13,616 nt of DNA. Source: an uncultured Oscillospiraceae bacterium (GTDB lineage Bacteria > Bacillota > Clostridia > Oscillospirales > Oscillospiraceae). Of the stretch, positions 1 to 6,054 are shown one piece after another; position 1 is the first letter of the stretch; each line of letters opens with the position of its first letter. The translations under genes were made by a program, and so were the position numbers. The notes beneath the pieces are model-generated. The model did not search any database. It saw only the letters and a list, made by a program, of their open reading frames with translations, and had not been told where the DNA came from. The stretch covers positions 1 through 13,616 of the forward strand of contig CAADUW010000147.1 of assembly GCA_900752285.1 (NCBI GenBank). The letters are read 5' to 3'.

Positions 1-12
1 CAGTCTCAGCGA

Positions 13-45
13 AGCTCTGCAAGCTGAAATTCAGCCTGCAGAGCT
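13..45. repeat. Hairpin downstream of the PHP gene
   Basis: Arms 13-21 (AGCTCTGCA) and 37-45 (TGCAGAGCT) pair perfectly over 9 bp. After one mismatch the inner arms 23-27 (GCTGA) and 31-35 (TCAGC) pair over 5 bp around a 3-nt loop. It lies 14 bases past the stop codon of the minus-strand PHP gene, so it could end or protect that transcript. No T-tract follows on the minus strand inside the window, so it is not a standard intrinsic terminator as far as can be seen; the sequence is cut off 12 bases further on. Confidence 0.55.
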
Positions 46-58
46 GCGCTTCCGTGTA

Positions 59-724
59 TCAAAGAAGTTCAAATCTTCTGGAGCGGATCAGACGGGTCAT
101 GCTGAGGACGTCGCTGGGAAGGTAGTTGGTCACGATGCCGCCAAGTCCGATATCCTCGGTGCGGTGACAGTCGGAGCCGCTGGTGCGGATGAGTCCGTAT
201 TCCTCGGCATAGGCCTCCGCCCGGTCATTGTGGCTGTCGTGACGGGGATTCATGTTCCGGACCTCCACGCCGTCCAGATACCGGGCAATGGCAGGGGTGC
301 AGGAGCGGCGGTAGGGGTGGGCCTGAATGATGAGCCCGCCGGCGGCTCTTGCCATGGGGGCAAAGCCCGCGATCCCCATCCGGAAAACCTCCTCCGGCTC
401 TGCCAGAACATCATCCAGCCAGCCGTAGAACAGATAGTCGTTGTCGCATTCATCGAAGCGGAGCTCCGCGCCCCGGAACACCCGGATGCCAACCTTTTCC
501 GCTTCCTCCCGAACCCGCCGGTAACCATCCAGAAAGGGTGTCAGCTTGTCCCCCGGGGCGGCGGGGTCAATACCGAGGAAATCAAAGGTAGTGCGGTTGT
601 AGTGGTCCGTGACAATGAGCGCACTGTACCCGGCATCCGCGTAGCCCTTCACGATTTCCGCCGCGCTCAGGTGTCCGCATTTGCTGACATGGTTGGTATG
701 CAGATGTGTTTCGATCTTGTACAT
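59..724 (-). CDS. PHP-domain metal-dependent hydrolase (phosphoesterase-like)
   Basis: This 221-residue protein has the PHP-fold metal motifs in order: HLH (H7, H9), TDH (D40, H41), GAE (E87), QAHP (H136) and GSDCH (D185, H187). These usually bind two or three metal ions and hydrolyse phosphoesters, as in histidinol phosphatase or the TrpH/YciV type. It is a stand-alone domain, without signal peptide or membrane segment, so probably cytosolic. I chose the ATG at 722-724 because AGAGGAG lies just upstream on the minus strand; an in-frame extension up to 817 has no such site and its residues do not look like PHP protein. It follows the DeoR gene after a 101-bp gap and is probably transcribed with it. 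The substrate is unknown. Beside an inositol operon, a sugar phosphate or inositol phosphate is possible, but nothing in the sequence shows that. Confidence 0.85.
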   Translation of the reverse strand: MYKIETHLHTNHVSKCGHLSAAEIVKGYADAGYSALIVTDHYNRTTFDFLGIDPAAPGDKLTPFLDGYRRVREEAEKVGIRVFRGAELRFDECDNDYLFYGWLDDVLAEPEEVFRMGIAGFAPMARAAGGLIIQAHPYRRSCTPAIARYLDGVEVRNMNPRHDSHNDRAEAYAEEYGLIRTSGSDCHRTEDIGLGGIVTNYLPSDVLSMTRLIRSRRFELL

Positions 725-825
725 AATATATCTCCTCTCGGTTGATGTAAAAACGGAACGTTGGTGGGAAATCGGAACGACTGCGCGTTCACTGTGCGCA
801 CACGGATGCGCAGCCAAACGGCAAT

Positions 826-1593
826 TTATTCTTCCTCGTCCACAATGGTGAGCTTGACGCCCTCCTGGGCGCAGAGCTCCCGGGCGAAGGCGGGGCAGGT
901 GCTGTCGGTGACGATCTCGTTGATCTCCGAAACCTCGCCGTAGGCCATGAGGCTTTCCTTGCCGAACTTGCTGCCGTCCGCCAGCAGAAAGGTCTGGACG
1001 CTCTGGCCGATGGCAAGCTTCTTGATCTCATATTCAATGTAGGTCGAAACGTTCAGCTTTCCCGCCGGGGAAACACCGGTGGCGGCAAGAAAAGCCTTGG
1101 CGCACCGGTAGCGCCCCAGAAATTCCAATGTGCTTACATCGGAAACGGAGTTGGTCCGCCGGTTCAGAAGCCCCGGCAGAACAATCAGTTCCACATTGGG
1201 AAACGCGGGGGCCCGGGACACGATGGAGAGGTTCCCGGTAATGATGGTCACATGCTTTCCGGGATCCAGAAAATTCATCAGCTGCATGGTGGTGGTGCCG
1301 GAGTCTATGTACAGGGTATCCTTGTCCTGAATCAGATTCTGGGCATAGCGGGCGATCCGCTGCTTGGCATCGGCGTGCAGGTCCGACCGGTGGGTGAACA
1401 GCGGCACCTCCTGGGTGCTGCGGATCCGGACGCCGCCGTAAATCTTTTCCACCGTACCGGAGGACACCAGCTTCGCCACGTCGGCGCGGACGGTGTTCAT
1501 GGAGGTCCCAAAGGTTTTCTGCAGTTCCTCCATGGAAATACTGCCCCGCTGGGCAATGAGGGCAAGCATCTGCTTCTGTCTGACTTCCTTCAC
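826..1593 (-). CDS. DeoR-family transcriptional regulator, likely controls the divergent inositol operon
   Basis: A 255-residue DeoR-family regulator. Residues 1-57 form the winged helix-turn-helix (recognition region around TSMNTVRADVAKL, ending with the family's EKIYGGV segment). The C-terminal half is the sugar-phosphate sensing domain, with the signatures YIDSGTTT, TGNLSIV, a LLNRRTNS segment and LLADGSKFGK. Length matches the family (about 250). It starts with GTG at 1593-1591, preceded by AAAGGAG at a 9-base spacing; no better ATG exists. DeoR proteins are normally repressors released by a phosphorylated sugar. Bacillus subtilis IolR, the inositol repressor, is a DeoR protein whose inducer is 2-deoxy-5-keto-gluconate-6-phosphate. 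That compound needs IolC, which is not in this operon, so the inducer here may differ. It is divergent to the operon and has its own promoter at 1693-1721. Family assignment is certain; its target is inferred from position. Confidence 0.93.
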   Translation of the reverse strand: MKEVRQKQMLALIAQRGSISMEELQKTFGTSMNTVRADVAKLVSSGTVEKIYGGVRIRSTQEVPLFTHRSDLHADAKQRIARYAQNLIQDKDTLYIDSGTTTMQLMNFLDPGKHVTIITGNLSIVSRAPAFPNVELIVLPGLLNRRTNSVSDVSTLEFLGRYRCAKAFLAATGVSPAGKLNVSTYIEYEIKKLAIGQSVQTFLLADGSKFGKESLMAYGEVSEINEIVTDSTCPAFARELCAQEGVKLTIVDEEE

Positions 1594-1692
1594 GGCGGGT
1601 CACTCCTTTCGGCACGGCGGCTGCCCATGGATTTTCCGGTTTCCATTCGGATTCTGAGATGTTTTCATGCTTCGGAGCCGCAATTCAAGTTT

Positions 1693-1721
1693 ACTATATC
1701 CTGTTTGCACCGGCTTGTCAA
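1693..1721 (-). promoter_or_regulatory. Sigma-A promoter for the DeoR-PHP unit
   Basis: On the minus strand, a perfect -35 TTGACA (1721-1716) and a -10 TATAGT (1698-1693) are separated by exactly 17 bp. Transcription should start near 1686, giving a leader of about 93 nt before the GTG start of the regulator. A short inverted repeat, GTTTT-GT-AAAAC (1724-1735), abuts the -35 box on its upstream side. Confidence 0.8.
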
Positions 1722-1749
1722 CTGTTTTGTAAAACTGGTAACTTCAAAT

Positions 1750-1772
1750 TTGTGATTATGGAAATATCACAA
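1750..1772. promoter_or_regulatory. Palindromic operator candidate between the divergent promoters
   Basis: TTGTGAT (1750-1756) and ATCACAA (1766-1772) are perfect 7-bp inverted arms around a 9-bp A+T-rich spacer. The palindrome lies between the two divergent -35 boxes, about 64 bp upstream of the expected operon start and about 75 bp from the expected start of the regulator. The inner TGTGA/TCACA half-sites resemble CRP half-sites, but the spacer is 11 bp instead of 6, so it is not a CRP site. It could be bound by the adjacent DeoR protein or by a global carbon regulator. Confidence 0.45.
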
Positions 1773-1790
1773 GAAAATGACAGGTAATCG

Positions 1791-1819
1791 TTGACAGCTT
1801 GTGTAGAGTATGGTATAAT
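1791..1819 (+). promoter_or_regulatory. Consensus sigma-A promoter of the operon
   Basis: A perfect -35 TTGACA (1791-1796) and a perfect extended -10 TGGTATAAT (hexamer 1814-1819) are 17 bp apart. Transcription should start near 1825-1827. A promoter this close to consensus is strong unless repressed, which fits an operon under a divergent DeoR repressor. Confidence 0.9.
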
Positions 1820-1833
1820 CCGGGATGAAAAAG

Positions 1834-1853
1834 TCTGCCCGTCTCCGGGCGGA
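1834..1853 (+). other. 5'-leader stem-loop of the operon mRNA
   Basis: TCTGCCCG (1834-1841) pairs with CGGGCGGA (1846-1853), 8 bp with one G-U pair and a 4-nt loop, within 10 nt of the expected transcript 5' end. No U-tract follows, so it is not a terminator. It may protect the 5' end of a mRNA of about 11.5 kb. The AGGAGG of the first gene is 25 bases further down and remains free. Confidence 0.5.
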
Positions 1854-1891
1854 TGAAACACTTCACAATTTTATTTAGGAGGATATTGATT

Positions 1892-2953
1892 ATGGCTAAG
1901 GTAAGAGTAGGCGTCGCGGGTTACGGCACCATCGGTCAGCGTCTGGCAGACGGCGTTGCCATGCAGGAGGATATGGAGCTGGTCGGTATTGCCGATCTGG
2001 CTCCCACTCTGGCGATCCGGGCGCTGCGGGAAAATGACATGATCGGCGCCAACGGCGTCAAGTATAACCTCTATCTGGTAAACGGCGCAGACAAGGCTGC
2101 TTTCGACGCCCATGACATTCCCGTTGCCGGTACCTTCGAGGAACTGTGCAGCAAGGTGGACATCATGCTCGACTCCGCTCCCGGCGGCGTGGGCGCCAAG
2201 AACAAGGTCATCTATGAGAAGATGGGCGTGAAGGCCATCTTCCAGGGCGGCGAGAAAAACAGCGTTGCCGATGTGTTCTTCCACGGCTATGCCAACTATG
2301 AAAAGGGCCTGGGCCAGAACTATCTGAAGCTGACCTCCTGCAACACCACAGGTCTGATCCGTACCGTGGACTGCCTGGACCGTGCCTATGGCATTGACAA
2401 AGTCGCCATCACCATCATCCGCCGTGTTGCCGACCCCGGTGATTACCATCGCGGACTGACCAACGCCCTGCAGATTGACAAGGCTCCCTCCCATCAGGCC
2501 GTTGACCTGATGACCATCATGCCTCATGTGCAGGCTACCGGTATTCTGGTACATACCCCTGTGACCCACGGCCACATCATCACCGTTCTGGCCTCCGGCA
2601 AGGATGGCCGGAAGATCACCCGGGAAGAGGCTCTGGCAGCCTTCCGCGCTCATCCCCGTATCCGCACCGTCACCATCGACGAGGGCTTCATGGGCAACGC
2701 TTCCTTCTTCAAGTACGGCCGTGACCTGGGTAACCGCCGGGGCGACATCTATGAGATTGGCCTGTGGGAAGACTCCGTGGTAGAGAGCGGCAACGACATC
2801 ATGTATGCCATCCACATCCCGCAGGAGTCCGTCACCATTCCCGAGACCATGGACGCCATCCGTGCCGCCATGAAGATGCAGCTGACCCGGGAAGAGGGCA
2901 CTGCCATGACCAACAAGTATCTGAAGATCGGTCGCTTCAAGAAGCAGCAGTAA
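1892..2953 (+). CDS. Type II (archaeal-type) glyceraldehyde-3-phosphate dehydrogenase homologue; proposed D-malate-semialdehyde dehydrogenase (phosphorylating)
   Basis: A 353-residue protein of the type II GAPDH family found mainly in archaea (usual length about 335-345), unlike the usual bacterial GapA. The Rossmann motif is GYGTIG (10-15). The catalytic cysteine is C150 in SCNTTGL, and an HGH motif (H226, H228) matches the archaeal catalytic-histidine region. D35 ends the second beta strand, which suggests NAD rather than NADP. The start at 1892 follows AGGAGG (1878-1883); an in-frame ATG at 1853 lacks a site. The family makes an acyl phosphate from an aldehyde, NAD(P)+ and phosphate. As the first gene of an inositol operon beside a PGK homologue, I infer that it oxidises D-malate semialdehyde to malyl phosphate. 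The segment I recall as PSHHGPD in archaeal enzymes reads PSHQAVD here (199-205), which may mark a changed substrate site. Ordinary GAPDH activity remains possible. Confidence 0.9.
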   Translation: MAKVRVGVAGYGTIGQRLADGVAMQEDMELVGIADLAPTLAIRALRENDMIGANGVKYNLYLVNGADKAAFDAHDIPVAGTFEELCSKVDIMLDSAPGGVGAKNKVIYEKMGVKAIFQGGEKNSVADVFFHGYANYEKGLGQNYLKLTSCNTTGLIRTVDCLDRAYGIDKVAITIIRRVADPGDYHRGLTNALQIDKAPSHQAVDLMTIMPHVQATGILVHTPVTHGHIITVLASGKDGRKITREEALAAFRAHPRIRTVTIDEGFMGNASFFKYGRDLGNRRGDIYEIGLWEDSVVESGNDIMYAIHIPQESVTIPETMDAIRAAMKMQLTREEGTAMTNKYLKIGRFKKQQ

Positions 2954-2972
2954 TTGATTTAAGGAGAAGCTT

Positions 2973-4226
2973 ATGCGATTCGGGATCAAAACGCTGGACG
3001 AGGCGGAGCTGAAGGGCAAGACCGTCCTGTGCCGGGTGGACATGAACCAGCCGGTGGATCGGGAAAAAGGCACCCTGAAGAGCACCAACCGCATCGCCGC
3101 CTGCGCGCCCACTGTCCGGGAGCTCAGCGACCGGGGAGCAAGAGTGGTGCTGCTGGCCCATCAGGGCAGCGATATTGAGTACAAGAATTTCTACTGCACG
3201 AAGCCCCATGCCGCCGTACTGGAAAAGCTTCTGGGGCGGGAAGTCAAGTGGATCGACGACGTGTGCGGTCCGGCTGCCCGGCAGGCGATCAAAAGCCTGC
3301 GGGACGGAGAGATTCTCCTGCTGGATAACGTGCGCTACGTGTCCGAGGAACAGACCCTCTTCGAAATGAAGCTGAAACTGACCCACGAACAGCAGGCAAA
3401 AACGCTCCTCGTGGAAAAGCTGGCGCCCCTTGCGGATCTGTACGTGTGCGACGCCTTCGCGGCTGCCCACCGGGATCAGCCCAGCCTCTGCGGCTTTGAG
3501 CAGGTGCTGCCCTCCTACATGGGCAGGCTCTTCGAGAAGGAATACTGCACCGTGTCTCAGGTCATGGAGGCTCCGGTCCGTCCCTGCGTATTCGTACTGG
3601 GCGGCGCCAAGATTTCCGACGCCTTCCTGATGATGAACACCGTTCTCAGCCGGGGTGTGGCGGATAAGATCCTCACCGGCGGCCTGGTTGGCAACATCTT
3701 CCTGACCGCACTGGGGAAGGAAATCGGCAGCGGCAGCGTGAACTTCATTCTGAAATCCAACTACGGTGAGTATATTGACAAGGCAAAGGAGCTGTACGCC
3801 CGGTACGGTGAAAAGATCATTCTGCCTGTGGATCTTGCGTGGGTGGAGGACGGCGTGCGGAAGGAAGCCGTGCTGGGTCAGGTGCCCGGAGACATTACCT
3901 CTCTGGACATCGGCAGCCGGACGGCGGAAGCTTACCGGAACGAGATCCTTGCGGCAAAGACCGTGTTCGTCAACGGCCCCATGGGCGTGTTTGAGCAGGA
4001 ACCCAGCGAGCTGGGCACAAAGGCCGTCTGGCAGGCGCTGGCGGATACGGACGGCTTTACCGTCCTGGGCGGCGGCGACAGCATCACCGCTACGGAGAAG
4101 TATCAGCTGGCCTCCCGGATGGGTTACATCTGCACCGGCGGCGGCGCGCTGATCCGGTTCCTGACCGGCGAGGAGCTGCCCGTCGTGAAGGCACTCCGCC
4201 ACGGCGCGGGACTTTGCAAAGACTGA
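2973..4226 (+). CDS. Archaeal-type phosphoglycerate kinase homologue with altered phosphate site; proposed malyl-phosphate:ADP phosphotransferase
   Basis: A 417-residue PGK fold closest in pattern to archaeal PGKs (VLGGAKISD, TGGLVGN, VNGPMGVFE and a TGGGAL-RFLTGEELPV end). The ADP/ATP-side motifs are intact, so it should still move phosphate from an acyl phosphate to ADP. On the other side, D23 and N25 (RVDMN), R40, H63, the R of NVRY and the R of AAAHR are present. However, the HLGRP / HQSRP / HQGKP loop reads HQGSD (63-67), so the Arg/Lys that contacts the 3-phosphate of phosphoglycerate is S66. That fits a substrate with a carboxylate instead of a phosphate, such as malyl phosphate. AAGGAG precedes the ATG, 19 bp after the GAPDH gene; the two form the usual acyl-phosphate relay. 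The family is certain; the substrate is inferred. Confidence 0.9.
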   Translation: MRFGIKTLDEAELKGKTVLCRVDMNQPVDREKGTLKSTNRIAACAPTVRELSDRGARVVLLAHQGSDIEYKNFYCTKPHAAVLEKLLGREVKWIDDVCGPAARQAIKSLRDGEILLLDNVRYVSEEQTLFEMKLKLTHEQQAKTLLVEKLAPLADLYVCDAFAAAHRDQPSLCGFEQVLPSYMGRLFEKEYCTVSQVMEAPVRPCVFVLGGAKISDAFLMMNTVLSRGVADKILTGGLVGNIFLTALGKEIGSGSVNFILKSNYGEYIDKAKELYARYGEKIILPVDLAWVEDGVRKEAVLGQVPGDITSLDIGSRTAEAYRNEILAAKTVFVNGPMGVFEQEPSELGTKAVWQALADTDGFTVLGGGDSITATEKYQLASRMGYICTGGGALIRFLTGEELPVVKALRHGAGLCKD

Positions 4227-4239
4227 TTGAGGTGAAAAA

Positions 4240-5082
4240 ATGGATATTTCCAAGAAAAATGAACTGAACGCGCTGGCAGTGCAGATTCGTATGGCGCTGC
4301 TGGAGGCAATCCATTCTCTGGGCTCCGGACACATCGGCGGTGCACTGAGCATTGCGGATGTTCTGGCAGTGCTCTACGGCGGCGAAATGCGGGTGGATCC
4401 CAGGAATCCCCAGTGGCCCGAGCGGGACAAGCTGGTGGTTTCCAAGGGACACGCCGGCCCTGCGGTCTACGGAACGCTGGCGGTGAAGGGCTTTTTCCCC
4501 TATGAGGAGCTGAAGACCCTGAACCGGCCCCACACCCGTCTGCCCAGCCACTGCGACCGGAACAAGACCCCCGGCGTGGATATGACCACCGGCTCTCTGG
4601 GGCAGGGCACCTCCCTTGCCTGCGGCATGGCCATGGGCGACAAGCTGAAGGGCCGGGACAGCCGGATCTTCCTGATCGTCGGCGACGGTGAAAGCGACGA
4701 GGGACAGGTCTGGGAAGCCTTCTCCTTTGCAGCTGCCAAAAAACTGGACAATCTGGTGGTGCTGCTGGACTGGAACAAGCGGCAGCTGGACGGCTGGACC
4801 GACGACGTGATGCCCATGGGCGATTACGTGGAGAAGTTCCGTGCCTTCGGCTTTGACACCGTGAAGGTGGACGGCAACGATGTGGAGGCTCTGTCCGAAG
4901 CACTGGCCCACACCCGGACGGGCAACGGAAAGCCCTTTGCCATCGTCATGGACACCGTGAAGGGCTACGGAATCAAGGACGTGGCGGAAACCGTCATGAA
5001 CCACTCCCTGCCGGTAAGCGATGAGCAGTACGCAAAATGGATGGCCGAGCTGAAATCCGAGCTCGCCGCGCTGGAGGGCTGA
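4240..5082 (+). CDS. Split transketolase, N-terminal (thiamin diphosphate-binding) subunit
   Basis: A 280-residue protein with the pyrophosphate-binding half of transketolase. The thiamin-diphosphate motif GDGE (148-151) ends at N179 in LDWNK. H31 (GSGH), H71 (SKGHAG) and the GSLGQG loop (118-123) are the conserved active-site parts. A late histidine (NHSLPVS) takes the place of the conserved histidine of a WHG-type motif. Two-gene transketolases are common in Clostridia and archaea, and this half is inactive without the next gene. GAGGTG lies 6 bases before the ATG, 13 bp after the PGK stop. Transketolase moves a two-carbon glycolaldehyde unit from a D-threo ketose to an aldose. In this operon the likely donor is 5-dehydro-2-deoxy-D-gluconate, the product of IolB, with glyceraldehyde-3-phosphate or another sugar phosphate as acceptor. 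The substrate is inferred; apulose-4-phosphate-type transketolases are another two-gene group. Confidence 0.93.
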   Translation: MDISKKNELNALAVQIRMALLEAIHSLGSGHIGGALSIADVLAVLYGGEMRVDPRNPQWPERDKLVVSKGHAGPAVYGTLAVKGFFPYEELKTLNRPHTRLPSHCDRNKTPGVDMTTGSLGQGTSLACGMAMGDKLKGRDSRIFLIVGDGESDEGQVWEAFSFAAAKKLDNLVVLLDWNKRQLDGWTDDVMPMGDYVEKFRAFGFDTVKVDGNDVEALSEALAHTRTGNGKPFAIVMDTVKGYGIKDVAETVMNHSLPVSDEQYAKWMAELKSELAALEG

Positions 5083-5085
5083 GCT

Positions 5086-6051
5086 ATGATGGAAATTGTT
5101 TACAACGGTGAGATGGATAAGCGGGCCTGCAAAGAGGTTCTGGGCAGAGTCATCCCCGCTCTGGTGAAGGAAAATCCCGACATTGTGTATCTGGACGCGG
5201 ATCTCATGAGCTGCATCGGCACCCTGAAGGGGACCCGGGATGTGGCGGACCGTGCCATTAACTGCGGCATTGCCGAGGCAAACATGATCGGTGTGGCCTG
5301 CGGTCTGGCTTCTGCCGGCTTCAAGCCCATTGTCCATACCTTCGGCCCCTTCGCCTCCCGGCGCTGCTTCGATCAGGTGTTCCTGAGCGCGGGCTATGCC
5401 AAAAACGATATTACCATCATCGGTACCGACCCCGGCGTCATGGCTGCCATGAACGGCGGCACCCATATGCCCTTTGAGGATATGGCGCTGTACAACACCA
5501 TTCCCGGCGCCACCGTCATCGACGTGACCGACCCCACCCTGCTGGAGTCCGCCATCCGTCAGTGCATCGACCGTCCCGGCGTCAAATACATCCGGGTGGG
5601 ACGGAAGAACTATGCAAAGGTCTACGCCGAGGGAAGCCTAATTCCCATCGGCAAGGCAGTCACCCTCCGGGAGGGCAAGGACGCGGTGGTCTTTGCTTCC
5701 GGCATTCTGGTTCACGAGGCCATGAAGGCGGCGGACCTGCTGGCAAAGGAGGGCGTGGAGATTTCCGTCCTCGACATGTTCTCCGTGAAGCCGCTGGACG
5801 AGGAAGCGGTAGTTTCCTATGCGAAGAAAACCGGCGCGGTGGTCGTAGCGGAGAACCACAACCGGCACGGTGGCCTGTACGGCTCCATCGCCGAGGTTCT
5901 GGTGGAGAAATGCCCCGTTCCCGCTGCCTGCGTGGCGGTTGAGGATGAGTTCGGCGAAGTCGGCCCCCAGAGCTATCTGCAGGAGCGCTTCGGCCTGACC
6001 GCGGAGCACATTGTCAGCCAGGTCAGGGCGGTTCTTGCCAGAAAGGGCTGA
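5086..6051 (+). CDS. Split transketolase, C-terminal subunit
   Basis: A 321-residue partner of the preceding gene, with the pyrimidine-binding domain (about 10-175) and the C-terminal domain (about 190-320). E64 in GIAEANM is the glutamate that activates thiamin diphosphate. ASRRCFDQ, GGTHMPFEDMAL and YIRVGRKNY are further family segments. Where split transketolases usually show a DLSxSTxT-like strand, this one has DLMSCIGT (39-46), a change in the region that helps bind the donor's phosphate group; this rests on memory of the family. The ATG is 3 bp past the previous stop with GGAGGG inside the end of that gene, so the two halves are probably translationally coupled, as expected for a 1:1 complex. 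A second ATG follows directly (5089) and could also be used. Cytosolic. Confidence 0.92.
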   Translation: MMEIVYNGEMDKRACKEVLGRVIPALVKENPDIVYLDADLMSCIGTLKGTRDVADRAINCGIAEANMIGVACGLASAGFKPIVHTFGPFASRRCFDQVFLSAGYAKNDITIIGTDPGVMAAMNGGTHMPFEDMALYNTIPGATVIDVTDPTLLESAIRQCIDRPGVKYIRVGRKNYAKVYAEGSLIPIGKAVTLREGKDAVVFASGILVHEAMKAADLLAKEGVEISVLDMFSVKPLDEEAVVSYAKKTGAVVVAENHNRHGGLYGSIAEVLVEKCPVPAACVAVEDEFGEVGPQSYLQERFGLTAEHIVSQVRAVLARKG

Positions 6052-6054
6052 GCC

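Noticed and set aside
725..817. Upstream start for the PHP protein (31 extra residues)
   Set aside because: The extension lacks a ribosome-binding site and looks unlike PHP sequence, while ATG 722-724 has AGAGGAG in place.
1751..1771. CRP-type site (TGTGA...TCACA)
   Set aside because: The spacer between half-sites is 11 bp, not 6, so it does not match the CRP consensus; kept only as a general operator candidate.
1825..1878. A 17-codon frame (ATG at 1825, TAG at 1876) that ends in the GAPDH ribosome-binding site, a possible leader peptide
   Set aside because: Its ATG coincides with the expected transcript start and has no ribosome-binding site; codon content shows no regulatory run of one amino acid.
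1892..6051. Ordinary glycolysis / pentose-phosphate gene cluster (GAPDH, PGK, transketolase)
   Set aside because: The usual companions (triose-phosphate isomerase, phosphoglycerate mutase, enolase, transaldolase) are missing, the GAPDH and PGK are archaeal-type, the PGK lost a phosphate-binding residue and the genes share a transcript with iol genes. Not fully excluded without assays.
5086..6051. Apiose-pathway transketolase (ApsAB-like)
   Set aside because: Two-gene transketolases also serve apiose breakdown, but no apiose isomerase or apulose kinase gene is present and IolB supplies a suitable D-threo ketose.
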